NCBI RefSeq assembly: GCF_042242105.1
Contig: NC_092014.1
Span: forward strand, 4,589,874-4,653,873
Origin: Pempheris klunzingeri
Lineage: Eukaryota > Chordata > Actinopteri > Acropomatiformes > Pempheridae
Length of the DNA: 64,000 nucleotides
Reading direction: 5' to 3'
Below are positions 35,501-47,400 of this stretch, in pieces (position 1 is the first letter of the stretch; every line of letters starts with the position of its first letter). The notes below the pieces were generated by a model. The model saw only the letters and a program-made list of their open reading frames with translations. It searched no databases and was not told the origin of the DNA. A program made the translations under genes and the position numbers.

Positions 35501-38500
35501 GACATAGTGTCACACTATAGTACAGCTTAGTGCTTGCCCATCTGATATGACTTGTGTTTGCAACAATAACGAGCCCCAGGCTGCTTCCAGTCAGTCAGTC
35601 CTGCTCTGACAAGCTAAACTGATTGGCTGCCTAGCTTATTGTTTCCTTACACTAGCAGAGCACAAGACAGAACATAAGCATCACTATGTGAGGCCGGCCT
35701 AATGAATGCACAAAACAAGAATGTTGCTACGCCGAACTAGCCTCTGCTCAATTATATTATTTTTTTCAGCATTTCATTGGTTAAGAAATACTGTTTATGT
35801 ATCTAGATGTATTTCTTATATGCAATTTATTTCTGGTGGTCAGAAACGTGGTCAAAACAGCATCCCATTCACAACCTGACCCGATCAGAAAAGATGGTAG
35901 TTTACTGCATATGTGGATGCTTTTATTTAAAGACTGTGCACTTGAGTACAAAGTGCCCTGGCTCGTACCCCTCCTACCCTCTCATTCTGGTGATGATACA
36001 ACATTATCCACACTGTAGCTCAGAAGTTATGAACCCTAAAACAGCGACACTCCTATTTACGTGCATTTCTACAATATTTAGAGCATGTACTTGGCAGTGA
36101 TGCGCTGTACAAACTGATCTGGACGACTGCCAACAATGTGTCATCCAGATTCGTGTTCTTGTCGTTTCAGGCCTTTGATGTGGTGGAGAAGAGCTACTTT
36201 GAGACAATAGATGATGCTCTGGCGGAGAAAGCTCACCTGTCCAACTACCTCCTACCACACAATGAGGTACACACACACACACACTCTGCAAAGCATATTG
36301 AGAGATTAAGCTGAAAATTGAGAAGAGGAGTTCTCTGTGGGTTTCCATAGCAACCGCAGATTTGGGCATTAGTGTGAGCTAATGCTCGGCCATTGGAGAA
36401 TATGCTTGTTATGTTCTAATTGGGCTCATCAGCCTGTTTCATTAGATAAGCTGGTCTCAGTTCGCCTTCTCTGGATCCAGCTCCCCCTTCTCCACCGTCT
36501 CCGCCACCTCCCCCCATTTCACCCCTCCAACTTTTTCTTCTCGTGCCACATCTCCTCATCTGCTATAGTCTTACATTCAGTTCTAATAATGTTTCTAAGA
36601 TGATGCTACTGTTGCTTGAGTCGGTTCAGTTAGAACATCTAGTCGTGATCCCCTTTTCTCTGTTCTCACACGTTGTCTCGTGTGTTCATCCACCTCTTTC
36701 ATGCTCACTATCTCCTGTGTTCTTACTCATCCCATGTCCCTTTTTCATCTCACCTCCTGCTTGTTTTCTTTCCCACCTTCACCACTCCTCCCTCTCCTCT
36801 CATTTCCACTCGCCTTTCATCTCATGTCATGTCTCTTGCTCAATGCTCTTTTATTTCACACCCCCTCTCTTATCATTTGTCTCATTCACTCTTTTCCTCA
36901 TTTAATCTGCCTACTCCTACTGATTCTTTGCTCTTTCCCTTCTCCCCTCCCTCCTCCACTCCCTCCTCCCACTCACTACATTTTCTTCACTTGTCCTCGT
37001 CACTGCTCTTTCCTCCCCTCCCTCTGTCTTTTTCGTCTCATCCTGGCTGGTCAGAATGTGTCATTCCACCAGCTTTCCTCTCAGAATCAGAAAGTGCAGG
37101 AGCGTCTGAAGGAGGTGGAGCAGGAGGTGTCGGGAGGAGCTACAGCCGTGGTGGCGCTGATCCTCAACAACAAGCTCTATATTGCCAATGTTGGTATGGA
37201 CACACACACACATCTGCACAGGCCAGAGTTGTCTTAATATCCAAACTCTGACTTTGACAGTACCATTCCTGAGAGGTCGATTTAATACCACTATGAAATC
37301 ATCATGCTATTAAAAATTTTAGCCACAGATATTGTGATTTAGTTTCAGCTTGTTTTTCAACTATGTAGTAGTGCTGGAAAATATGCTTCACACCATAGAC
37401 CTTCTGCCTCTTTAGAGTCTGCTTTACACCAGTAGATGTCAGACTTGAATAGGTTTTGGTTCAGGGCTTACCACTCTTTGAAATCCCAGTCAGAGTGGAG
37501 TGGTTGCTTGATGTTCACAAAAAGCAGACAGGGACTTGAAAGTTAATGAGACCACTTCCACCAAAGGAATTTTGCCAAGTGACAGAGAGCCTTTTGAGGA
37601 TCTTTGAAACTATGTTTGACTAGTTTGAGAAATGTAGCACTGTAGGATTTCTTTTGTGGTTCCTGGTGGGGAAAAAGTCCTTGCTGTTGATGGAGTACTT
37701 GCTAAGGGTTTTTGTGTAAGGCTTCACCCATAAAACAAGGAAATACTGTAGTGTTGACTTTAGGACAAGGTTCAGACTTCCAAATGCAATTTAAGAATAA
37801 AACACTGAGCTTGTGTGAATGAGCTCAGGGGACGAGCAAATGAGAGAGAGAGAGAGAGAGAGAAGGAGCAGCGATTCATTGCAGTTACATTCAAATCAGA
37901 AATAAATAACCATTAAACTCTCTATTTCTCCTTTTCACACATCCATAAATGCAGCTCAAATATCAGAGTGATGCAACAGTAAATACAAACAGCATGAAAT
38001 CATTCTGGTCATTCAGTCGGCCACAGAAACACACTCAGCAGGCACTGAGGTAGTGGTCTTGCACATATGATGCCAGATCTGCTGCTTCGGAGCAAGATTT
38101 TTCATTCTGTCTCGCTCTGAAAAGATTTAACCCAGGAAAACCCTTTTATGAGGGCTTCCATCTCCCTGATACTCATTTTGCTGCTCTACCAAGAGAACTC
38201 GGGTGCTATTTTTAGTAGCATGTCAGCGATCGCTGGATGCACATCAGGTACAGGCAGAGCACGTACGTGCAGGTATGACTCTGAATGACTTCACATCCTG
38301 ATGCACCAAGTATCAGTTATCTAGTTTAAGCTTTCTGTCTGATTTGTTCATTTTATTCCACAACTTTCTGTAGCGTTATATTAGAGGTGTTGTATCGTTA
38401 TAGTCATTGGTCATGTTAAATGATGTCCACTTTAGGAAAACAGCGGGATTCAGCTTCAGCAAACACACACAGATACTGACTGATCTTATCCACCATAAGA

Positions 38501-41455
38501 AGGATTGCAAAGCTGAAACTTGAAATACTACAATCAGTAGTTCTCACGTAGAGTACATGGAGTGCCCTGCCAGCAAACACATGCTTTACATACTGCAGAA
38601 AGTTTATTTCTACAGAGAACTAGAAAATTGTTCCCACAGGTTCTGCTTTCTGTGGCCTTCAGACAGATGTTGGAATCATATTGACTCTCTTTATTCAAAA
38701 CATACCTACAATGTCATTATTTTTGAACCCCAGGTGCCAAATCAGGCTCCGTCGGACAACAGCTGCAGGGGCAGTAGCATGATAGCTTGTTATGAGAATG
38801 TGTTTGCGTGTACAGATTCCCACCTGACTCCATGTGCTACTGAACAGAAAGGAAGCATTTGTGTCATCAATATTTTACTATACCGACCAGCCAGGCCATT
38901 GTCGATCCTGAACTGTGAGGAAATTCAAATAAGACTGTGGGAGACAGACATTCACTCTCACACACACACACACACACACACAAAGACACACACACTAACA
39001 CTGAAGAGCCGCAGTCATTCCTTAGAGGTATTTTTCTTTTGTGAATACAGTTAATCATGAAGTACCAGACTCCAGCTGCTGGAGATGAGGCTTGTTTCAA
39101 GTAACTGGACACTGTGGCTTTTCTTACCTCAACGGTATAAATCTTATTGTAAAGGTGCAGTCAATCGCAGTGTAAATCCCTGGAATATTTTTGTGTCTTT
39201 TTCGCTGGAATCTCAGATTCTGCAGCAGGCAAAGGAAAAGAGCCCCTCACCCCCTCTCTCTCTCTGGGATTACGTTTTCCTTTGTCCTCAAGGACGTGGC
39301 ACAGAGCACAAAATGAGGTGGTAGTAATTAGTAGGGAGTAGAAAGGAGGACTGTCTCCACACTGGCCCGTTGAGTTGAGTGAGAGGGCCAAGAGTTCAAA
39401 GTTGACAGAGAATGAATCCCAGGGAGGTTTAAACATGAGGGTAAGTGTGCTCTAAAAAGCAATTCCAGCTGTGTGTTGATGTGAAATATATTTGACAGTT
39501 AAGGTCGTATGACCCATAATTTGATATGCTGGGAGTGGGAGTACATGTGGGGGGGGGGCAGTCAAGGGTATATGAACATACAACAGGCATGGCTGTTCTT
39601 CTCAGATATGTAGCAATCGCAGCTTTGCACATTTGAACATGAGGATTATACCCAGGCTTATTTTGTCACCAATGGATCAGTTTGTAACGCAGCACATGCG
39701 ACGTGTCGTGTCAGCGCTGCCTGATTAACCGATTAGGCTCCAGGACCAGAAGCCAGGGGCCCCACAGAGAGGACAAAGAGGGGCACATGGGCCCCTGTCT
39801 GTAGTTTCAGTATAATGTAGCTAATTGGATGGGCTTCTCTGTACGTTAGAGGAGGAGCACACATGACTTCAGGCATTTACAGAACTAAAAATTTGGGTTG
39901 CTGTGAGGGTGGTGTGGCACCACATCAGGCTGCTCCTCACTGGCCCAAAAATATTATGAGTGAATTAATCATTGATCTTCTCCGAGTCATCTTTTGTATC
40001 ACCAACTGGCTTCATCATCCAGTGATTAATATTTAGCTTTGTAAAAAGGACCACAGTATCTCCACTGATTCATTGGCGTAGGTTTGGGCCTGCGAGTCAC
40101 CTCAGAGCAACGTCAGTGCATTTTTGTCTCTGCATCGTTAATCTGTGGAAAAATCAGAAGGCAAAATGTCTCTTCCTCCTCCTGACACTAGAGATGAATG
40201 AAATCCTCTCTGACACATTGTCAACACAAAACTCATTAAAGCTGTGGACATGAAATGAAAAACATGAATTAATTCCATCTTCATATTTCCCCATCTGATG
40301 TCTGACCCGTTAGGTTTTACAAAAGGAATTTGAATGTTCTTCAGAATCTACTCCTACTTTGTGTAAATGATGGCTCACCAAAAATAACCAGATAATTAGT
40401 TTAAGCCATAAACTAATGTCACCAGTCCACATTCTCGTTTTGTGAATCCTTTGTGTCTTTGTCTGGGATTCCAGGTACAAACAGGGCACTGCTGTGCAAG
40501 TCCAGCAGCGATGGCCAGAACCAGGTTCTCCAGATCGGCCGACCACACAGCACTGACAATGAAGAGGAGCTGCAGAGACTGGTTGCTTTGGGTGAGATGC
40601 ACAGTGCACTTTGGTGCACTTCTTAACTTTGAGATTTATTTTCCATACTGTTTTAGGAATTGTTCTTGTTTTTAGTTTAGTTTCAGATAATTTTGTCTGC
40701 ACTCTTAACTTCTTCTTTGGTTCCTTCCACTTGTACTCTGCTGGTGTCTTTTTCTGGAAAATTAACAAAACAGCAGTTAATCCTGAAAACACAGAAAACT
40801 GTTGAAAACACTGTCACCATTCAGAATTCAAAAAAACAAGATTGTGTTAAGTGTTAAATTTTGTTTTTGGTCATTTAAATTCTTTAATTTCAGTTTTATC
40901 TGTGGGAAAAAAAAGCTTTTTGGTTTATGTTTTTGTTTCTTCTTCTTGGTAACCTTGGTATAGAAAGCAGAATAGCACCGTACATTCAGACATCACATCA
41001 CATCACATCACATCACATCACATTACATTGCATTGCTTGTAGGATGTACAGGCAGACAAAGAGACAGCCGTTAGTGAAGGCTACCTGGCATGGAGCCAAA
41101 CTTGTCACCTATCCATGTCATGCTAATGGTCCAGTATTGAGGGTCGCGTATGTAACAGGAAATATATACATTGTGATTAGCTTTGCAGAAGAAGCATTAG
41201 GTGCAGCCTGGCACCTGTAATGAATAGAATGGGAGAATTAGCTGCATTGTTTCCCAGCATTTGACACCGCGCCATTAGGAGAGAAGGCAGAGCTATCTGT
41301 CTCTCTCTTCTCTCACCCCTTCTCTCTGTCTCCAGTTGGGAGTCACATAATTATTCTGTTGTTCAGGCTCTTCTCTGAATGATTTAAATGAAATGGCAGT
41401 CATTCCATTAACCCAGCTGAAGGTGACCTCCTCCCTCATATTTTCATCCACCCCC

Positions 41456-41486
<31 letters not shown>

Positions 41487-44400
41487 CCCTCTCCTCCCAG
41501 CCCCATCTCCTGCCTCTACTTATTGTTCTTATCTCATTTCTTTATCCTCCTTCCGCCATACAAAATCTCTCCCATACCCTGCCTATCATTACACTGTAAT
41601 CCTCAAGCTCCTCTCCTCTGTCGGTCCACACATTCCACCCGTCTCTGCCCTTAATATTTTTCCACCTCTCTCCTCCCTCTTTCATGCAGGCGTAGATTCG
41701 GCTCGTGTTAGGCAGGCGGGGCAGATTGCCGGTCAGAGCAGCACCAGGAGGCTCGGAGACTACCGAGTTAAGGTCAACTACAATGAAATCGACCTGCTCA
41801 GGTGAAGTCAGAATACATTTCTTGCTTGCTTCTCTTTCTTGTGCTGCTGTTTTCTTTTTTCCAGGGATGCATTGATCCTGGAGCTCGATCAATATTGGCA
41901 ACAAATAAGCACAAAATATAGGTTCTTTGTTGATATCATAAAATCCTTTGAATTAATGAGCTTTGTTCATTTAGACTAGGTGAGTAGTTTCTACTTCACC
42001 AGTTCTCCAAGGCCATAGGCTACCTTGTGTAAAAATAATTCCATTGAGTTCCAGTGAGTTCAGGACTTTTAATCTGAAAAGGAGCAGCGGTATCAGGTCA
42101 GTACTTGGTATTCACATATACCTCGTGTTGGAAATGATATCTAGAGAGAAAATGATGGATCGGTGCATCCCTACATTCCTTCAATGTATCTATAAGTGCA
42201 CAATTTTGTAGTCATCGTGAATTATTGTGTGCAAAGTTACCATAATGTACGTGTTTGTTTCTCTCTCCCCATTTCTCCCTCCACAATCTCTGTCTTTACA
42301 ACATGTTTTCAAGTTTGGAAGAATAATTGTAGCAGTGTCGTGATTCAACAGTAAGAAGTAGGTTATGAAATAGGTAGGAAGTACAGCTTTGATGAAAGGA
42401 ATACAGAACATGTTTCTTTGTTTCTTTATTGGTATTTTGTTATTTGTATTTTTGTGGAATCAGGAAGTTCATCTTCAAATGTTAAGTTTTAAGTTTTTAT
42501 TGATTAAGTAGTTAAGTATTAAGGTTCTTGATGAATTTCAACATTTTGGAAAACTTGCTCACAAGTTAGATAATAAGATCGATACTAGCCTCAAGTATGG
42601 ACCTAGCCAGGAGATGATTAGCCTAGCTTAATAAAAGTTTTATTAGCCAACATGTCCACTTAATCCATAGACAAGCAGAAATGTAACAAGTTGTGGTTTT
42701 TTTGAGAAGTCATGTGCACATTGAATTCCTGCAATCTTTTCCTTACCGTGATAGAACCTGTGGAGAGGACAGGAAGTCACTAAATCCGTCTTTAAATTAA
42801 GCCAAGCGAGGCAATTTATCTGCTGGATCTAACGTCGTATTTTGCATACAGAGAGAAAGAAAGCGAATAAGTGTAGTTCCCTAAGTGTCGACCTTTTCCT
42901 TTTAGAGCTGTGGTACAAGTGAAACTGGGCCAGCTAATGCAACATTTTAAAGTAGAATCAGTGTGTGTGTGTGTGTGTGTGTGTACATTCAGCACTACCT
43001 GGACAGTGGAGGCTCTGTCTCCATATTATGGTCTTTATTATCAGATCTGACTCTGTTCCAGTTTCTTTTTTACCACAGCTGAGCGTCTTCAAATTCCACG
43101 ATCTGGGGCCCCTTCTCTCACACTTCTCATTTCCTGTTCCTGTCTGCGGTCCAGGCCAAGCAAATCAGGCTCAAATATCTACGAGTCATTCCAATTATGA
43201 TCCTCAATAAAACACACAATAGAATCTCATAGAATTTCCTCCTTAGCGCCATCAAAGAGAGTGCAGGAAATTTGATGTGGACAAAGTATAAGCAATTCTT
43301 TGGATCTATGAGATTAGCTAGGTTTATTGTATTTAGGTCAGGTGCACTTATGTCTCTCTTTTCATCTCAGTTCCTCTCTCTCTCCCTCTCTCTCTCGCTC
43401 TCTCTCTCTCCTCCCACTTCCTCTCCCTCTTCCAGTCCTTGTCCCTGCTCGTTTTCCTCTTTCTTTCTCGGTTATAAATTTTTCTACTCGCATATCCATC
43501 TTCTCCTGTCCTCCTCCACCATCAGTGCGGCCAAGACAAAGCCAATCATCGCAGAGCCAGAGATTCATGGCAGCCAGTCTTTGGACAACGTGACAGGCTT
43601 CTTGTTGCTGATGTCAGAAGGTCTCATCAATGCCCTTGAGTCCGCCCACGGCCCCGAACAGGCCAATCAGGTAAGCAGATTCGTAATGATTTCTTTCCAC
43701 CTCAACACTTCCCCTTCGCTTGTTTTTCTGGTCTTTTTTTTTTTTAATCTCTGCATTAATGCCTCTCTTCCTTCTTTTGCAAACCACCTACTCAAACCAC
43801 ACATTTCATTTCTTTCTTCGATCTAAATCCGCTTTCTCTATTTCCCTATTCCTATGCAATATCAATGTGAAATGCAATCACGCCAAGCCTACGGACATGT
43901 AGAATTTTGTACATATATTTTTATATTCCTTTTATTATATTTATTCTATTCTTATTTTATTTTGTAACTTTTCTTGCACCAATTTGGAGCAGCACTCCTC
44001 ATTTCATTGTACCGCAATGACAATAAAGGCTATTCTGTTCTATGATTCCTGTCAAGTCTTTTCTCCTTTCCATTTTTGTCATTTTTCTATAGCTGTTCCC
44101 TGCCCTCTCTTGTTCTCTTGACCACTTGTCCCTTGCTCTTTTCTTTCTCTCACTTGTTGTCTTTTCTTGCTTTTTCTTGTTGGCGTCCTCTCCTGTCTTA
44201 TCTTCTTCTCATTTTCCACTTTCTGACTTATCTTCGTCATCTTCTTAAGTTCTTCAACTCTCGACGTCACTCTTTCTTTCTTTGACTCCTCGTCTCCTGT
44301 GCTGTTCTTTTGTAGGAAATCGTTGCCATGGTAGCAGCAGAGCTGGCCCAGCAGACCAGTCTGGAGGCAGCGGCCCAGTCGGTGGTGGAGCGCGTGAAAC

Positions 44401-47400
44401 GGCTCCACCATGACGTTTACGTATCCGGCCGTCAGAGGGCAACTTACTGTTCTAGACACGAGGACATGACCCTGCTCATCCGCACGCTCAACTACCCTCT
44501 GGCTGACGGTGCGCTCACACCCACACAGGGTAGGAAAGGGCATTCTGGGATTGACTCACTTAAACTTCTGAGGTTTTAATATTAGTCACAGTCACATAGA
44601 ACGTTGAAAATTCACAATACTTTGAATTAGTGGTTCTCCACCTTTTTGGCTCGCGACGCTGAAGAAATAAAACAATTCAGTATTTTATTGGACAATAGCA
44701 AGTTTGAAAAATTTAATTGGATTTGGTTTATATTGAATCATTTTTATTGATTGATTTAATGCCAGATCTTGAAATAATTCTAGGTTTATCCACATTTGAG
44801 CAGCCAGCCTTTACAAAAAGGAATCAAAGATTTTGAGAAGAGTAGCCAAGAATACCACATAGAGCTGAAATAACAGTCCAGGCAGAAAAAAAATCCAATT
44901 TACTCCGGTTCCCAAGGTGCTCATTTTATGCTCAGGCTACAAACTAGTTTACTTTTTTTTTTTTTTTTTTTTACTGTTTTTCTTTATAACAGCACTTGTT
45001 CAAAGTAAAAAACAACACTGGTGTGCTGTTTTCATTTTAGAACAATTCAATAGCAGCCATTAACTTAATGCTTGGTGAACAGCATTCACACTTAGGACTC
45101 AATAATTGAATGTGATTTTTTTTCAAGCCATTTTCATTTATCTCCTGTGTTTTTCTTTCAGGTGGGCGTATCTACCCCGTGTCAGTGCCCTACTCCAACA
45201 GCCAGAGCACCAGTAAGACCAGTGTGACCCTCTCCCTGGTCATGCCCTCTCAAAGTACCCTCACCAATGGGACCAACACTGCCTCCACCCTTGAGGAAGG
45301 CACCCCCACACCAGGGTAAGCTTAGATTGTCTCTTGCCGATCATTGCTCTGGGTAAGCTTGTTTTTCACTCCTGGTTCCCTCCCACTCCTATGTTTGTTC
45401 TGGGTAAGCTCGATTTTCTACTCTTTTGCATATTTCCCCCCTGCTGTGCACGCTCTAAATGGGCTTGATTTCTAGCCTTTTGTTGTGTTTTTGCTTCATA
45501 AACTTGATTTTCTCTCCCCTGTCCCACTGCTGTTGTTTTCCTTCTGGATGAGTTTCATCCTGACTCCACTCCGCCCTCCCTACTGTTACGTTTATTTTGG
45601 GTGTATTTTAGATGAGCAAGATTTGCAACTCCCTTGTTCCTCCTTTGCCGTATTTATTTTAGGTAAGCTTGATTTTCGCTCCCCTGCGTCTCTCCACTGC
45701 TATGCTTATTTATCTCTAAGCATAGTTTTCACTTCCCCATTGTTCCACAGCTGTGTGTTCTGTGTGTCAAGCAAGGGTCATTTTTACAGATTGGGCAGGG
45801 CAGGATAAAGTACGGCTTGAATGTACTGCATGGAACTTTTCCATAGGCATACAGTGTGGAGCATATCCTGCAATCAAAACATACACATTTTTACTGTGAT
45901 TTTAGACATTGTTGTACAGAAACAAATTACACAGGAGCATATTAATGTCCAGGGAGTCCAGTTGAAGTATCTGATTCATGTTTTTAAAGGCTTATGAGGT
46001 GCCAAACACAATTTGTAATACCCACAGACAGGATTTTTACATTTTAGACTCGTGATATTAAAGCTAAGGTTCACTACCAGGATTCATGAAAATTAATTTA
46101 AACACAACCTAGTCGTAGCCCATCCGGAACTAATTTGCTGCAGTTCTGCAGTGTTTCCACTGCCTCACTATCTTAATCCACAATTTTTCCATTAAGATAT
46201 TGGATCAAAAATGCTTCAACACTTTCTGTTTTAAGATGGTTTGGTGGAAAGAGTATTTGTTCAGAAAAACCATGATTTCTTAGGTTTCTGATAGGGGAGC
46301 GTTTGTTACACTGAATTCTGAGTTCAGCAGAATAACTAGTAATTGAATATTTCATTTTTTCCCCTTGTTCAGACAGTAGTTATATAATTATATATACATA
46401 GTTAGATATTAATATTGGACATTTGCTCTCTTCTTCACCATTTGAAAATTACTTTTTGAGGTGAGGGAAACAATCACGGCTCTCATAACACCACGTACAA
46501 TGGCACAGTGGATACTGTGCAGAGCAGAGGACTTTCTGGACCAAAGGCTGGATATAAACACAAAACATCTCTGCTTCCTTTCATATGAAGCCAAAATATC
46601 CCAGATACAGCTGCCGCCATCTTGCACTGGTGATGTCATTTGTAGTCACAGTCTGTGCAGACTCTGACTCTAAATATACCCATCTGACCTAATCACAAGT
46701 TAGAGTTGGCTGTCAAACAGTATGTATTCTCCTCCTTTTTGTAGCCTATAGCATATATGCTAATCAATCTAATATATGCCATCAGCATGCATGTTGTGTA
46801 CCTTTTGCTCGTGAGCTTACCTGCCTGATTTGTAGCGTAATATCGGTGAACATGCTCACGTGGCTCCTGCTTTTTGTTTGAATGTACGCAATTTCTTTCT
46901 CAGTTGTTTTCCCTCTGCCAGCTCATGCACAAGGATTGCTTCTCTCTCTCTCTCTCTCTCTCTGTCGCTTTCTGTGTGACTCACATTTATATTTCTCTTC
47001 CTCATGGGCCTCGGTCTTCCGATATCCATCCTGTGTCCTACACTCTGTCCTTGCCTCTCCTTTTCTCCTCTCCTTCAGCACGGTTCACCCCGCCACCTGC
47101 CAAACTTCTGTTAACATCCTGCAGCCCATAATTGAACTCCCTCTTTCCCCTATTTATCCCTTGTCTCCTCTTCCTCCCCTCCCCCTCTCCACCTCCCTCT
47201 TCTCTTTCTCTACCACCCCTCCTCCTCCCCGTCCTCTCCCTCTGTCCACCTCTCTCTTTGGTCTCTCTACGCCCTACACGGATCTTTTCCTCTCCTCTGA
47301 TGCCCCCACTTCTTCCTCCTCCGTTCCCACCCTCATACCTGTCTCCTCCTCTTCCTCCACCCTTCCCAACCAACTCCCCTTCTCCTCCTCCCTCCTTTAT

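Noticed and set aside
36673..37251. Overlapping 185-192 codon open frames rich in Ser, Leu, Pro and His
   Set aside because: They run through the intron 4 pyrimidine tract into exon 5 in a wrong or accidental frame. The exon 5 frame and its acceptor at 37054 explain the coding part.
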